Notes: generated from the letters alone by a model not told the origin. A stretch of DNA of 64,000 bases from Sediminibacterium sp. Gen4 (GCA_013391385.1 JACBFI010000011.1:25988-89987), one strand, 5' to 3'; positions 8,545 through 18,470 are shown, numbered from the stretch's first letter. Program-made: numbers and translations.

Positions 8545-9561
8545 ATGAGTATTCGTAAAGAATTGGAAAAAAGAATTCTGGTGATTGATGGTGCCATGGG
8601 TACCATGATACAGCGTCACAAATTAACAGAAGCCGACTATCGTGGTGAGCGATTCAAAGATTGGCATTGCGACGTAAAAGGAAACAATGACTTGTTATGC
8701 ATCACCCAACCGGATATCATCAAAGGCATTCATAAAGAATACCTTGCTGCCGGTGCTGATATCATTGAAACCAATACTTTCAGCAGTACTACCATTGCAA
8801 TGGCTGATTATGATATGCAAGCGTTTGCCTATGAGTTGAATGTAGCAGCAGCTAAATGTGCCAAGGATGCCGTTAAAGAGTTTATCGCTGAAAATCCAAC
8901 CACAACCGCTAAATATGTTGCCGGGGCGATTGGTCCATTGAATAAAACATTGAGTCTGTCGCCTGATGTCAATAATCCGGGTTTCAGAGCGGTTACATTT
9001 GATGAAGTGGTAGCAGCTTACAAAGAACAGATCAAAGGATTGGTAGATGGCGGTGTAGATATTTTATTGATCGAAACCATTTTTGATACCCTTAATGCGA
9101 AGGGGGCCATTTTTGCTGCCAAACAATTTTTCCGTGAAACAGGTATACCGGAATTGCCGATCATGATCAGTGGTACCATTACGGATGCATCGGGAAGAAC
9201 ATTGAGTGGACAAACACTCGAAGCCTTTTATACTTCTGTAATGCATGCAGAACCTTTAAGTGTGGGATTGAACTGTGCGTTAGGTGCTGCTGAAATGCGT
9301 TCACATATTGAAGAACTGAGTCAGATTGCAGCTTGTTATACTTCAGCTTATCCCAATGCCGGATTACCCAACGCGATGGGAGAATATGATGAAGCACCCC
9401 ATCAAACTGCTCATTTCATTGAAGAATGGGCACAACAAGGTTTTGTAAATATTGTAGGCGGTTGTTGCGGAACCACACCCGATCATATCAAGCATATCGC
9501 CGATCACGTTAAAAAGATTTCACCCAGACCAGTTCCTGTTATTGAAACAGCATTGGCTTAA
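8545..9561 (+). CDS. metH: Methionine synthase, homocysteine-binding module (split MetH, part 1)
   Basis: The 338-residue protein corresponds to the N-terminal homocysteine S-methyltransferase module of cobalamin-dependent methionine synthase. It starts with the typical [13 protein letters not shown] and has [29 protein letters not shown]. The zinc site is visible as GLNCALGA (Cys about 243) and [11 protein letters not shown] (Cys about 306-307). The pterin, cobalamin and activation modules are in the next gene, 16 nt downstream, so the two must work as a complex. The partition is seen in other Bacteroidota. The protein is cytoplasmic. Confidence 0.95.
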   Translation: MSIRKELEKRILVIDGAMGTMIQRHKLTEADYRGERFKDWHCDVKGNNDLLCITQPDIIKGIHKEYLAAGADIIETNTFSSTTIAMADYDMQAFAYELNVAAAKCAKDAVKEFIAENPTTTAKYVAGAIGPLNKTLSLSPDVNNPGFRAVTFDEVVAAYKEQIKGLVDGGVDILLIETIFDTLNAKGAIFAAKQFFRETGIPELPIMISGTITDASGRTLSGQTLEAFYTSVMHAEPLSVGLNCALGAAEMRSHIEELSQIAACYTSAYPNAGLPNAMGEYDEAPHQTAHFIEEWAQQGFVNIVGGCCGTTPDHIKHIADHVKKISPRPVPVIETALA

Positions 9562-9577
9562 TTTTTAAGTTAACGAC

Positions 9578-12298
9578 ATGAGTTCAGCTACTATCATAAA
9601 ACCTTATCTCCGTTTATCAGGTCTTGAACCCTTGGTGGTTAGACCGGAAACCAACTTCGTAAATGTTGGAGAGAGAACGAATGTAACAGGTTCTAAAAAA
9701 TTTGCAAGACTGATTCGCGAGAACAAGTACGAAGAAGCATTGTCTGTTGCCCGACAACAAGTAGAAAATGGTGCACAGGTGTTGGATGTGAACATGGATG
9801 ACGCATTGTTGGATGGTGTAAAAGCCATGACTACATTCCTGAATCTTTTACAAAGTGAACCGGATATCGCTCGTATCCCAATCATGATCGATAGCTCCAA
9901 ATTTGAGATCATTGAAGCCGGATTAAAATGTGTACAGGGAAAATGCATTGTGAATTCCATCTCTATGAAAGAAGGAGAAGAGAAATTCATTGAACAGGCA
10001 TTCATTTGTAAAGCATTTGGTGCGGCCGTTATTGTAATGGCTTTTGATGAAGTAGGACAAGCCGATACCAAGGCCAGAAAAGTAGAGATCTGTCACCGCG
10101 CGTATAAAATTCTTACCGAAAAAGTAGGCTTCCCTCCACAGGATATTATTTTCGATCCCAACATTTTTGCAGTAGCTACCGGTATTGAAGAGCACAATAA
10201 TTATGCAGTTGATTTTATTGAAGCAACCAGAGAAATCAAACAGTTGATGCCACTCACCAAAGTAAGTGGTGGTGTATCAAACGTTTCGTTTTCATTCCGT
10301 GGTAATGACCATGTACGTGAAGCCATTCACTCTGTATTTCTGTTTCATGCCATTAAGGCCGGAATGGATATGGGTATTGTGAATGCCGGACAATTGGTGG
10401 TATACGATGAAATAGAACCCACACTTCGCGATCTATGCGAAGATGTACTGCTAAACAGAAATAACGAAAATAACGAAGCCACTGAAAAACTCATTGCGTT
10501 TGCAGAAACCGTGAAAGCAAAGGGTAAAGTGGAAGTGAAAGATGAAGCCTGGCGTAATGAGCCTGTTGAAAAAAGACTGGCACATTCTCTCATCAATGGT
10601 ATCACTGATTATATTGAAGCAGATACAGAAGAAGCCCGACAAAAATATCCCAAGCCACTGGATGTGATTGAAGGTCCATTGATGGATGGAATGAACATTG
10701 TAGGTGATTTATTTGGTGCTGGTAAAATGTTCTTACCACAAGTGGTGAAGAGTGCACGTGTGATGAAAAAAAGCGTAGCAGTCCTCACTCCCTTTATTGA
10801 AGCGGAGAAAGAAGAGAGAAAACAAGCACACCTCAAAGCCGGAACCGCCAACACAGAAGCAGCCGGTGCAGCAAAAATATTATTGGCCACGGTGAAAGGT
10901 GATGTACACGATATCGGAAAAAATATTGTAGGTGTGGTATTGGGTTGTAATGGATATGATATCATTGATCTGGGTGTAATGGTACCTGCGGATAAAATTT
11001 TGGATGCTGCACAAAAAGAAAATGCAGACATCATTGGTCTGAGCGGACTGATCACGCCTTCATTGGATGAAATGGTACATATTGCCAAAGAAATGAAACG
11101 TCGAGGCATGACGCAGCCTTTATTAATTGGAGGAGCCACTACTTCCAGAATGCATACTGCCGTTAAGATCGCTCCGGAATATGGCAATGGTGTGATTCAT
11201 GTATTAGATGCTTCCAGAAGTGTAACAGTCGCCGGTTCTTTATTGAACAAAGAACAGAAAGAGGTATTCCTGAAATCTACCACTGAGGAATATGTAAAAC
11301 TGAAAGAAGGATTTGATAATAAAAAAAGTATCAAACAATACTTGCCTTACAGTGAAGCATTACAGAACAAAGTCAATATCGATTGGGCTGGTTTCTCTCC
11401 TGTTACGCCGGGTTTTACAGGTATTCAAGTATTTGCAGATGCAGATTTGAATGAGATTCGTTCTTATATCGATTGGAAACCTTTCTTCATTGCTTGGGAA
11501 ATGCATGGCAATTTCCCTGAGATACTGACTGACACTGTGGTTGGAAAAGAAGCTACTAAATTGTACAATGATGCCAATGCTTTATTGGATACCATCATTG
11601 CAGAAAAATGGCTCACTGCCAAAGGAACCATTGGTTTCTGGGAAGCTGCCAGTGAAGATGATGATGTGGTTGTAATCGACAAAGACAAAAAAATCACGCT
11701 TTCCTTCCTGCGTCAACAAATCAAAAAAGCACCCGGACAACCGAATTTATCTTTAGCTGATTTTATTGCTCCTGCAAGTAGCGGAAAGAAAGATCATATC
11801 GGTGCTTTCGCTGTCACCATTCATGGTATTGATGAACACATCAAGAAATTTGAAGCGAATCATGATGATTATAACAAGATCATGCTACAAGCTTTAGCTG
11901 ATCGTTTAGCAGAAGCATTTGCAGAATTCCTGCATTTGAAAACCCGAAAAGAATATTGGGGCTATGATCAAAATGAGTCACTCAGCAATGAAGAGCTCAT
12001 CAAAGAAAAATATGTGGGTATTCGTCCCGCACCCGGTTATCCTGCTTGTCCTGATCATACTGAAAAATATAAATTATTCGATTTACTGAAAGTCACTCAA
12101 AACATCGGTATAGAACTTACAGAAAGTTTGGCCATGTATCCTGCATCGTCTGTATGTGGATGGTATTTTGCTCATCCGCAAAGTCAGTACTATGGAGTAG
12201 GCAAAATTCAGCAAGATCAGTTTGAAGACTATGCCAGAAGAAAAGGCATGACAAAAGAAGTTGCAGAAAAATGGCTGAGTCCGGTGTTGGAAGGCTAG
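9578..12298 (+). CDS. metH: Methionine synthase, pterin-, cobalamin- and activation-module protein (split MetH, part 2)
   Basis: The 906-residue protein carries the rest of MetH. It contains a pterin-binding domain ([18 protein letters not shown] near the start, [13 protein letters not shown]), the cap domain, and a B12-binding Rossmann domain with GDVHDIGKN (cobalt-ligand His near residue 443), [12 protein letters not shown] and [14 protein letters not shown]. The C-terminal SAM-dependent reactivation domain has [15 protein letters not shown] and [19 protein letters not shown]. It methylates homocysteine through methylcobalamin together with the partner encoded just upstream. All expected motifs are present and the length equals full MetH minus its first module. 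An inverted repeat follows immediately. Confidence 0.96.
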   Translation: MSSATIIKPYLRLSGLEPLVVRPETNFVNVGERTNVTGSKKFARLIRENKYEEALSVARQQVENGAQVLDVNMDDALLDGVKAMTTFLNLLQSEPDIARIPIMIDSSKFEIIEAGLKCVQGKCIVNSISMKEGEEKFIEQAFICKAFGAAVIVMAFDEVGQADTKARKVEICHRAYKILTEKVGFPPQDIIFDPNIFAVATGIEEHNNYAVDFIEATREIKQLMPLTKVSGGVSNVSFSFRGNDHVREAIHSVFLFHAIKAGMDMGIVNAGQLVVYDEIEPTLRDLCEDVLLNRNNENNEATEKLIAFAETVKAKGKVEVKDEAWRNEPVEKRLAHSLINGITDYIEADTEEARQKYPKPLDVIEGPLMDGMNIVGDLFGAGKMFLPQVVKSARVMKKSVAVLTPFIEAEKEERKQAHLKAGTANTEAAGAAKILLATVKGDVHDIGKNIVGVVLGCNGYDIIDLGVMVPADKILDAAQKENADIIGLSGLITPSLDEMVHIAKEMKRRGMTQPLLIGGATTSRMHTAVKIAPEYGNGVIHVLDASRSVTVAGSLLNKEQKEVFLKSTTEEYVKLKEGFDNKKSIKQYLPYSEALQNKVNIDWAGFSPVTPGFTGIQVFADADLNEIRSYIDWKPFFIAWEMHGNFPEILTDTVVGKEATKLYNDANALLDTIIAEKWLTAKGTIGFWEAASEDDDVVVIDKDKKITLSFLRQQIKKAPGQPNLSLADFIAPASSGKKDHIGAFAVTIHGIDEHIKKFEANHDDYNKIMLQALADRLAEAFAEFLHLKTRKEYWGYDQNESLSNEELIKEKYVGIRPAPGYPACPDHTEKYKLFDLLKVTQNIGIELTESLAMYPASSVCGWYFAHPQSQYYGVGKIQQDQFEDYARRKGMTKEVAEKWLSPVLEG

Positions 12299-12299
12299 A

Positions 12300-12355
12300 G
12301 AATATTGAATGTAGAATGTCCAATTTCGAAATTTGACATTCTACGTTCTACATTC
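12300..12355. repeat. Intergenic inverted repeat of AATGTAGAATGTC words
   Basis: The left arm GAATGTAGAATGTC..AATTTC pairs with the right arm GAAATTTGACATTCTACGTT, then CTACATTC, around a tiny loop. It starts 2 nt after the metH stop and ends in a T-rich stretch. A terminator role is likely. Confidence 0.75.
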
Positions 12356-12476
12356 TTCTGTTTATTACCTTTTCTCAAATAACCACGTGAATATAATAGC
12401 GCTAATCATTTATATGCATCTAGAACACCCATCTCTTTGACCTTGTTGTTGACGAATGATGAAATTGTTCATATAT
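12356..12476. other. AT-rich gap with no recognisable gene
   Basis: This part of the 413-nt gap between metH and the HlyD gene shows no open frame of note, no GG-leader peptide and no clear promoter. It lies where the downstream part of the decayed VKOR copy would have been, and is probably degraded cluster DNA. Confidence 0.5.
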
Positions 12477-12539
12477 TCAATTAATATCGCTAATTTGATA
12501 TGCTTTGGGTAGTCTATAACTATTAAATCTCCAATTCAT
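12477..12539 (-). pseudogene. Relic of a VKOR-thioredoxin gene with its interior deleted
   Basis: Reading the minus strand from the ATG at 12539 gives MNWRFN followed directly by SYRLPKAYQISDIN and a stop. The intact gene at 20200-21837 starts MTWKFN and ends NGYQLPKTYQIKDISYFIS. So the relic joins the first six codons of a homologue to its last 15 or so, with about 520 codons missing in between. The similarity continues upstream of the ATG, where the promoter region of the intact gene is also duplicated (12540-12690). It is a decayed tandem copy, not a functional peptide, although transcription cannot be excluded. Confidence 0.75.
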
Positions 12540-12690
12540 TAATCAAATAAGCAAATTCAAGTAGGGGTATATTTATACCCTGCTAAATAAAATCATCTGC
12601 GAAATTTTAATCTAATGGGGAGAAAATCCGCTTACCTATTGCTTAATTTAACAAACCCCATGTTCTTATTTATGGAAATGGTAAGTTACT
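12517..12690. repeat. Direct repeat, left copy (partner 21817-21993)
   Basis: This diverged copy matches the region upstream of the intact VKOR gene. The best blocks are 12553-12584 against 21851-21882 (28 of 32 identical, containing GTAGGGG..ATATTT..TACCCT) and 12663-12682 against 21974-21993 (19 of 20 identical, TATTTATGGAAATGGT). TTAATTTAACA is also shared. Together the two copies bracket the whole peptide-export cluster. Confidence 0.8.
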
Positions 12691-12711
12691 ATTCAAAAGA
12701 CATATCAACTT

Positions 12712-14049
12712 TCACCTTCTAAACAAACCTCTCCATTGATAGAAAAGCCGATCTGCTAAAGTGGCTTCAGCAGTTATAACTTCAGCGGTACCCGTTAAAT
12801 TATTACTAAATTGAACCACCCTATTGTAATTAGTATTTAATCCTCTATTCAATTGAACTCTAATTAAAAATACAGAGTCTTTATATGGAACTGCTGGTAT
12901 ATTTTCGATAACTCCCTTTAATACACCATATTCATTTCTTTGATAACTATTCAAAGCAATATTTACTGATTGCCCTATTGTTAGCTTACCAAAATTTTGT
13001 TGCGAAGCAATGATTTCAGCAAAATATTCCGGCTGCTCAGGGATGATATAAAATAACTCCTGTCCTACTTTTACCCAGCTATTCTTTTGAAAATAATTAA
13101 TGTACTGCAATCTCCCAGTTTCACTGGCTATTAGCATATACCTGTTAGTCCATTCAGCTATTGAACTTTTGGCATTCAATAAAGCTGTAATAAAATTCTG
13201 GCGAATATCTGAACTATTCTTTTTAAGTTCAATCAATTCCTTTTCTTTGGAGAGCGCATTGGCTGTTTGATTAATCGTACTAGCATCCACCTGCACTAAT
13301 TGCTGCTGTTTGGCCAGCACTATGGTTTTGTCTTTATTCAACTCAAGAGGGGCAATTATTTTTTCTTTTGCTAGTTTTTCGTTTATCCCCAACAGGTTTC
13401 GCTGCATATCTAAATCCTGTACAATTAGCTTCTTTTGTTCTTCTCCATTCAATTGTAGTTGATTAATAATAGCAAGATCTTTAGCTATTGTTGCTTTTTT
13501 TTCCTCAAAATATCCGTTTGGTTGCGACCAACTTAACTGATATAGTTGTTGCTGTATCTCTAAGTAATTTTTTTGCAAATCTCCCAGATTATTCAGTACA
13601 ACTAAGGTTTCAATTGCTGTCCAATTATTATTTATAATTTTTTGCTCAACCCGTTCAATCCATTCTTTTAATACTAACACTTGTGTATAATCGGCATTGC
13701 TTTGTAAAATACCTAGTAAATCTCCCTGATGTACTCGGCTATTTTCTTTAGCAGCTAACAATACCAAACTTCCTTCGGTTTTACTAATCACTTGTTTAGG
13801 TAGGTTTTTGCCAACAATACGAACAGGAGCTTTTATCAAATCCGGATAACGAATAAAAAATGTGACTATAAATAATAATCCTATAATCAGAAAAAATAAT
13901 GCAATTCCATATCGAACAATCCATACAGGTTTACTGCTGATAATCTCTCGCACTTCGTGGCTATAAATACGATCCGCTTCATCTAAGCGTTCAATCTTAG
14001 CGGCCTTGAGCATATCATCCAAACTATATGATTTTTCTTTTTGTGGCAT
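12712..14049 (-). CDS. HlyD-family membrane fusion (adaptor) protein of the peptide exporter
   Basis: The 445-residue protein has a cytoplasmic N-terminus (about 1-45), one membrane segment (YGIALFFLIIGLLFIVTFFI, about 47-66) and a periplasmic part. The periplasmic part holds a biotinyl-lipoyl-like half-motif (ISKTEGSLVLLAAKENSRVHQGDLLGIL), a long coiled coil rich in Q/K/E (about 130-300) and a beta-barrel end with VGQELFYIIPEQPEYFAEI. This is the classic HlyD plan. Its gene begins 10 nt downstream of the ABC exporter gene, so the two form one unit that moves peptides across the envelope. No TolC-like outer-membrane gene is nearby; one is presumably encoded elsewhere. Confidence 0.9.
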   Translation of the reverse strand: MPQKEKSYSLDDMLKAAKIERLDEADRIYSHEVREIISSKPVWIVRYGIALFFLIIGLLFIVTFFIRYPDLIKAPVRIVGKNLPKQVISKTEGSLVLLAAKENSRVHQGDLLGILQSNADYTQVLVLKEWIERVEQKIINNNWTAIETLVVLNNLGDLQKNYLEIQQQLYQLSWSQPNGYFEEKKATIAKDLAIINQLQLNGEEQKKLIVQDLDMQRNLLGINEKLAKEKIIAPLELNKDKTIVLAKQQQLVQVDASTINQTANALSKEKELIELKKNSSDIRQNFITALLNAKSSIAEWTNRYMLIASETGRLQYINYFQKNSWVKVGQELFYIIPEQPEYFAEIIASQQNFGKLTIGQSVNIALNSYQRNEYGVLKGVIENIPAVPYKDSVFLIRVQLNRGLNTNYNRVVQFSNNLTGTAEVITAEATLADRLFYQWRGLFRR

Positions 14050-14058
14050 AGTATGTCT

Positions 14059-16323
14059 TTAATCACCTAGTTCTAATTGATTTTTTACTAAAGTAAAATA
14101 CTCTCCTTTCAAAGCCGTAAGTTCTGTATGTGTTCCTTGCTCTATAATAACTCCGTTGTGTAATACCACAATTTGATCGGCATGACGAACAGTGCTTAGC
14201 CGATGGGCTACTACTATTACTGTTTTACCTTCAAAAAAAAGGTTTAGATTCTTAAGAATGGTACTTTCATTATTAGCATCCAGCGCATTCGTTGCTTCAT
14301 CTAATAAAATGAGTTCAGGGTTTTTATAAACAGCTCTTGCTATGAGTATACGTTGTCGTTGCCCCGCACTTACGCCTGTACCCTCAGTGCCAATTTTTGT
14401 ATTATACCCTAATGGAAGACTTTCTATAAAAGAAGTAATGTTTGCGATTTTTGCGGCATAACGTAATCGTTCTTTATCAGGATAATCTTCTCCTACAGCA
14501 ATATTTTTGGCAATACTGTCAGAGAAAATAAAACTATCCTGCATTACCACACCACATTGTTTACGCCAAGCACGATGACTGATATTAGATAGGTTGAGTC
14601 CAGCAGACTGCGCTATATCACCTACATAGATTTCGCCTGATTTAGTATCATAAAATTTGAGTAAAATCTTAAGAAGAGTTGTTTTACCACTACCGCTGGA
14701 ACCCACTATTGCGGTTATTTTACCATGCGGAATTTGCATACTAATATTTTTAAGCACTGGCTCATTACCAGCACCGGGATAAGTAAAACTAATATTGTAT
14801 AAGTGTAACGATCTGTTTTGTGGTAGTTCACTTACGAGTGGATTGGCGTTGTTATTATTTAGGTTAACAGGCTCCTCATCGGGTAACTTGTGAATTTCAT
14901 TTAGCCTTTCAAGACTTATTTTAGCCAACTGCCAGTTCTGAACAAAACCGATCATTTGCTCAATGGGGGCATTTAATTGACCAATGATATATTGAATGGC
15001 CAGCATAGCACCAAGCGTAATTTGTCCTTGAATAACGGCACTAGCTGCTATAAAAGTGATAAAGATATTCTTGCCTTCATTAATAAAAAATGCACCAGCT
15101 TGTTGCCATTGGTTAAGAGACAAGTTCTTCATACCCAAGCGAAATAATGCAGCTTGTAAATGTTCCCATTGCCAGCGTTGTTGCTTTTCGCTACCATGCA
15201 GTTTAATTTCCTGCATACCTTGGACTAGTTGAATCGAACGGCTTTGCTCAGCTGCTGCTATATCAAATTGCTGATAATCTAGTTGCTTACGCTTTTTCAG
15301 GAATACTAAAATCCAGAATCCATATACAATACTAGCCCCCGAAAATACACCGAAAATAAGCATGTTGTAATTGAGAAGTACTACCGAAAATATCAACAAA
15401 TTAAACAAAGAGAATAGTGTATTCAGTGAGGTGCCGGTTAAAAAATTTTGAATACGTTTATGATCATTCATTCTTTGCAGAATATCGCCGGTTTTTTTAC
15501 TGTCGAAATAAGCCAAGGGTAATTTCATCAGTTTTATAAGAAAGCCGGTTAAAATAGAAATATTAATACGGCTGCTGATATGGTACAAAATCCAGCTACG
15601 AATGAATTCAACACTTAAACGACCAACAAACAATGCTAGCTGCGCCAAGAGAATAATATAAACAAACTGAATATTTTGGGTATTGATACCTACGTCTACC
15701 ACACTTTGAGTTAAGAAAGGAAATACCAGTTGTAATAAGCTACCCAGTATTACCCCTAAGAATAATTGAATCACTAGTTTTCTGTGTGGCCTAAGGTAGC
15801 CCCAAAGTTGGTTGGCATGGTTAGTAGCTACTTCTTTAAAATCTTCCCCATACTGCCTATTATAAAAATTTTGTCCGGGTTCTAATAAAAGAGCAATACC
15901 TGATGCTTCTCCATCTTCACTTTTATCGCTGATCCATTTTTTAAGAAATAAAGATTGATCAATACTGATAATACCAGTTGCAGGATCTGCAATCTTAACT
16001 TTTTGATATTTTTTATTATTAAAAAACCGTTTTTTTTGCGGCAGCAGAATAATAAAATGGTTTTGTCCCCAGTGCAAAATAGCAGGTTTAGGAGCTTCTT
16101 CAAGCAGTTTTGTAAAACTTAATTTGAGTGCTGTTGTTTGGAACCCAATTTTTTCAGCAGCATCGCTAATACCTAATAAGTTTACGCCTTCTTTACCAAT
16201 CTCTGTCAACTCGCGTAACTTTTCCAATGCAAAATAACGGCCATAATGTCTGCTAATCATATACAAACAGGTTGGACCGCAGTCCATCTGATTCTGTTGT
16301 TTTAGGAAAAAAAAAGAGTTCAT
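14059..16323 (-). CDS. Peptidase-C39 ABC exporter for GG-leader peptides
   Basis: The 754-residue protein is a complete bacteriocin-type ABC exporter. The N-terminal C39 protease has QNQMDCGPTC (catalytic Cys15), the catalytic His in GQNHFIILL (His89) and Asp in IADPATG (Asp113). It is followed by a six-helix ABC membrane domain (about 170-450) and an ATPase domain with Walker A GSSGSGKTT (about 540), signature SAGQRQR and Walker B LILLDEATNALD. Such proteins cleave a leader after a double glycine and export the rest. The two substrates are almost certainly the GG precursors at 18004-18204 and 19807-20031. It is followed by HlyD at a 10-nt distance. The 127 nt before it contain no clear promoter. 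Confidence 0.95.
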   Translation of the reverse strand: MNSFFFLKQQNQMDCGPTCLYMISRHYGRYFALEKLRELTEIGKEGVNLLGISDAAEKIGFQTTALKLSFTKLLEEAPKPAILHWGQNHFIILLPQKKRFFNNKKYQKVKIADPATGIISIDQSLFLKKWISDKSEDGEASGIALLLEPGQNFYNRQYGEDFKEVATNHANQLWGYLRPHRKLVIQLFLGVILGSLLQLVFPFLTQSVVDVGINTQNIQFVYIILLAQLALFVGRLSVEFIRSWILYHISSRINISILTGFLIKLMKLPLAYFDSKKTGDILQRMNDHKRIQNFLTGTSLNTLFSLFNLLIFSVVLLNYNMLIFGVFSGASIVYGFWILVFLKKRKQLDYQQFDIAAAEQSRSIQLVQGMQEIKLHGSEKQQRWQWEHLQAALFRLGMKNLSLNQWQQAGAFFINEGKNIFITFIAASAVIQGQITLGAMLAIQYIIGQLNAPIEQMIGFVQNWQLAKISLERLNEIHKLPDEEPVNLNNNNANPLVSELPQNRSLHLYNISFTYPGAGNEPVLKNISMQIPHGKITAIVGSSGSGKTTLLKILLKFYDTKSGEIYVGDIAQSAGLNLSNISHRAWRKQCGVVMQDSFIFSDSIAKNIAVGEDYPDKERLRYAAKIANITSFIESLPLGYNTKIGTEGTGVSAGQRQRILIARAVYKNPELILLDEATNALDANNESTILKNLNLFFEGKTVIVVAHRLSTVRHADQIVVLHNGVIIEQGTHTELTALKGEYFTLVKNQLELGD

Positions 16324-16450
16324 TAGTATTGAAAAACAAGATGATTAAACTATTAGAAGCTCCTAAGAATTGCTTAATTAGAATGCTTTAATATTTAGAC
16401 ATTGAAAAAACGCTTATTTGTTTACAGCTTTATCATTACTGAGGATATAT

Positions 16451-17953
16451 TTAGAATGATTTAAACCAAGAATTCAAATCAGTTAGTAGCTTACTTCCTG
16501 AAGAAGGTCTTGGAGCATCCTTATTCATTATCTTACCAGATTCATCAACTATCAAATATCTTGGTATAGAAAACACTTCAGAAGAGGGATAAAGTTTTTT
16601 TATATCATTAACTAACTTTTCAGACGCTAGTAAATGGATGCCCTCTAAATCATGTCGTTGAATTGTTGTTTTCCATTGTTCAGTATTTTGTGGCAGATCA
16701 ATTGAAAGAAACACCTTTTTTATATTATATGTTGATAAATAGCTGTCGATATTTGTATAGTTCTTAAATTCTTGAATACAAGGAATACACCAAGTTGCCC
16801 ATATATCTACATATAGCCTCTCTTTACCAAGATAATTTGTTAAATCAACAAGGGAAGAAATTGTGATACTACTATCAATAAAAGTGATTTTTTTATTGAT
16901 AGTTATACTATGATTCTTCAGAAAGTTTTTTTCTTTCTCTTTTAAATAGGCAGAATAAATATTTTCTGCTTTTTCAATTTCTTTATAAACAATAAAATCA
17001 TCTTTAGTTATTAATGTAGGCATAGCATTTAAAATATCTATCATAAATCTACCCAGCAAGTAAGATTGTAAATTTTTAGGGGCGTAAAGTATCGGGACAA
17101 AATATTTACTTAGTTTAAACACTTTCTCGTTAATTAGAAATGTCGAATCAGGCATTTGCTCGAGAGAGAGTATTTCGGATTTTTCGAAATATTCTAATTC
17201 AATCATGCCTGCAGTATAGGGAACAGCAAGAACACTTTTGAAAATATTTTCATCGAATGGATTTAAAGTTCTTCTTAGTTTCTCTAGAATTACTTTTTTT
17301 GTCGAGCTACTATTAATATAACTTATTTTATTTAGTGGTTTTAGAGAAATGTCTCTAGCGATTTCTCGCAGAAAAACAGCTTTGAAATTAATTAATACTA
17401 AGTTCCGAAATGAATCACTAATTAGCTTTTCATTATACAAGTCATTATATTTGGAGACATATAAATCAACAATTTGATGAAACTTATCTAATACCTCATC
17501 AATGCTTTGATAATTTTCTTCAATTAAATTCCAAATCGGAGTAAACTTCGCCGTAAAATTTGGGTAAACAAATTGTTCATTAAATAGTTTTATTCCAGCT
17601 GCATTAGATCCTGTAATTTTCATCCAATCAAGATTTACAGGTGCGGAATCACCAAATACTTTTGCATGCAGGTTTAATACTCCATTAGTTTCTGCATATA
17701 CAAAAAAAGGCATGCCATCAAATGATATTTTTATAAACCCATCTTCTTTAATAGGAAAATCAAATGAATGAATACCGGTAGTATCTAAAGTTACAACCCT
17801 TGTAGCCAAAGAATTATTATACCATTTGTTTTCATAAGGGTCAAAAATACTCAATGTAACAGGATGATCTGATTCTAAGCTAATGTTAAGTGTAAACTGA
17901 CAAAAAATTGTGTTTACATTAAACAGACATAATATCAACAATATTGTTTTCAT
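16451..17953 (-). CDS. TlpA-like thioredoxin-domain protein of the peptide cluster (500 aa)
   Basis: The protein has a signal peptide (MKTILLILCLFNVNTIFCQ), a long poorly conserved N-terminal region of about 350 residues and a C-terminal TlpA/thioredoxin domain with the active site WATWCIPC (about 386-389), then VFLSIDLPQNTEQWKTTI and the cis-Pro segment SIPRYLIVDESGKI. It should face the periplasm and reduce or shuffle disulfides. The thioredoxin part shares the SID..EQWK..I pattern with the protein at 18471-19625, so the two are paralogues. It lies downstream of the 66-residue precursor gene, separated from it by an 8-bp hairpin. A role in folding the cysteine-containing peptides, or in keeping them reduced for export, is inferred from context. 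Confidence 0.85.
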   Translation of the reverse strand: MKTILLILCLFNVNTIFCQFTLNISLESDHPVTLSIFDPYENKWYNNSLATRVVTLDTTGIHSFDFPIKEDGFIKISFDGMPFFVYAETNGVLNLHAKVFGDSAPVNLDWMKITGSNAAGIKLFNEQFVYPNFTAKFTPIWNLIEENYQSIDEVLDKFHQIVDLYVSKYNDLYNEKLISDSFRNLVLINFKAVFLREIARDISLKPLNKISYINSSSTKKVILEKLRRTLNPFDENIFKSVLAVPYTAGMIELEYFEKSEILSLEQMPDSTFLINEKVFKLSKYFVPILYAPKNLQSYLLGRFMIDILNAMPTLITKDDFIVYKEIEKAENIYSAYLKEKEKNFLKNHSITINKKITFIDSSITISSLVDLTNYLGKERLYVDIWATWCIPCIQEFKNYTNIDSYLSTYNIKKVFLSIDLPQNTEQWKTTIQRHDLEGIHLLASEKLVNDIKKLYPSSEVFSIPRYLIVDESGKIMNKDAPRPSSGSKLLTDLNSWFKSF

Positions 17954-17965
17954 AAAAGAAAATTA

Positions 17966-17985
17966 GGGCGGTATTACTACCGCCC
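17966..17985 (-). terminator. Hairpin between precursor 1 and its TlpA-like gene
   Basis: A perfect GGGCGGTA/TACCGCCC stem with a 4-nt loop is followed on the minus strand by TAATTTTCTTTT. It lies 18 nt after the precursor stop codon (stop at 18004-18006) and 13 nt before the TlpA start. It may act as an attenuator or partial terminator that limits read-through. Confidence 0.7.
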
Positions 17986-18003
17986 ATCGTTTATAAGTAT
18001 GCA

Positions 18004-18204
18004 CTAAGTTGTTACATCGTGGCAAGATCCTCCATTTGTACAATAGGTATTTATATCGTCCACCATTGTTTGTGGAGTAGGGGTACTTCTATATTCCCAA
18101 GTACCTGGCATGCCAGTACAAGAGCAGACCCATGTACCTCCTCCGATTTTTTTTTGCGCATCTCTATCTAACAATAAACCTAATTTTTCCATTTTTAGAT
18201 TCAT
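18004..18204 (-). CDS. GG-leader secreted peptide precursor 1 (four cysteines)
   Basis: The 66-residue precursor has a leader MNLKMEKLGLLLDRDAQKKI ending in a glycine run GGG (21-23), matching the L..L.R...KKI.GG pattern of Bacteroidota GG leaders. The predicted mature part of about 43-44 residues begins TWVCSC and has four cysteines (27, 29, 55, 61). It is otherwise polar, with no lanthipeptide-like Ser/Thr richness. The leader matches that of the second precursor, and a C39 exporter is encoded in the same run of genes. No modifying enzyme other than thiol-disulfide proteins is present, so disulfides are the likely modification. Activity (bacteriocin or signal) is unknown. Confidence 0.82.
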   Translation of the reverse strand: MNLKMEKLGLLLDRDAQKKIGGGTWVCSCTGMPGTWEYRSTPTPQTMVDDINTYCTNGGSCHDVTT

Positions 18205-18207
18205 AAG

Positions 18208-18365
18208 TATGATTTTTAGCTACTTTGGTTTTGAAAGTAGCGGTTAAAAATGATCCTGCAGCTTAAAGCATCAGCAGATGATTGGCTGGCTCAATCACTC
18301 GTTCGTCAACAAGTGTAGTACCATTGAGCTTCTCTTTCCGGGTACTATTCGAAAAGAAATCTGGT
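18208..18365 (-). ncRNA. Structured 5' leader of precursor 1 (copy of 20035-20190)
   Basis: In the minus-strand RNA three hairpins occur in the same order as in the other leader. H1 is AGUACC/GGUACU (18317-18346). H2 is CACUUGUU-GACG-AACGAGUG (18296-18315). H3 is GCUACUUU/AAAGUAGC (18219-18241), just before the start codon. Between H2 and H3 a linker with AUCUGCUGAUGCUU is conserved. Against copy 2, the H2 stem shows U-A to C-G and A-U to G-C exchanges and H3 shows U-A to C-G, so base pairing has been kept while sequence changed. No known riboswitch class is recognised. Confidence 0.65.
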
Positions 18366-18374
18366 TAATACTCC

Positions 18375-18468
18375 CTAAAGGAACAAAATAACTTACATCA
18401 TTCATTTGATATACTTTGGATATTTCATAGCCCTTAATAAAAATTGTAGGATATGGTTTTAGAAAAAC
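18375..18468 (-). pseudogene. 3'-end relic of a second VKOR-thioredoxin gene
   Basis: The minus strand just after the stop of the TlpA-like gene (18471) reads PYPTIFIKGYEISKVYQMND then VSYFVPLG. The intact VKOR fusion ends TPTIFINGYQLPKTYQIKDI then SYFIS. The homology begins abruptly and no start codon or upstream domain is present, so only the last 30 or so codons survive. It is followed by the same structured leader and precursor gene that follow the intact copy. This shows that the ancestral order was VKOR-leader-precursor-TlpA, duplicated in tandem, with one VKOR later lost. Confidence 0.8.
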
Positions 18469-18470
18469 TA

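Noticed and set aside
12712-12760. A CCATTGATAG match near the HlyD 3' end and upstream of the response regulator as an extension of the direct repeat
   Set aside because: Only about ten nt match, inside HlyD coding sequence in one copy, and the sequence between does not align; chance is likely.
17966-17985. The GGGCGGTA hairpin as part of the duplicated precursor leader
   Set aside because: It lies after, not before, the precursor and has no counterpart of similar sequence at the other unit.
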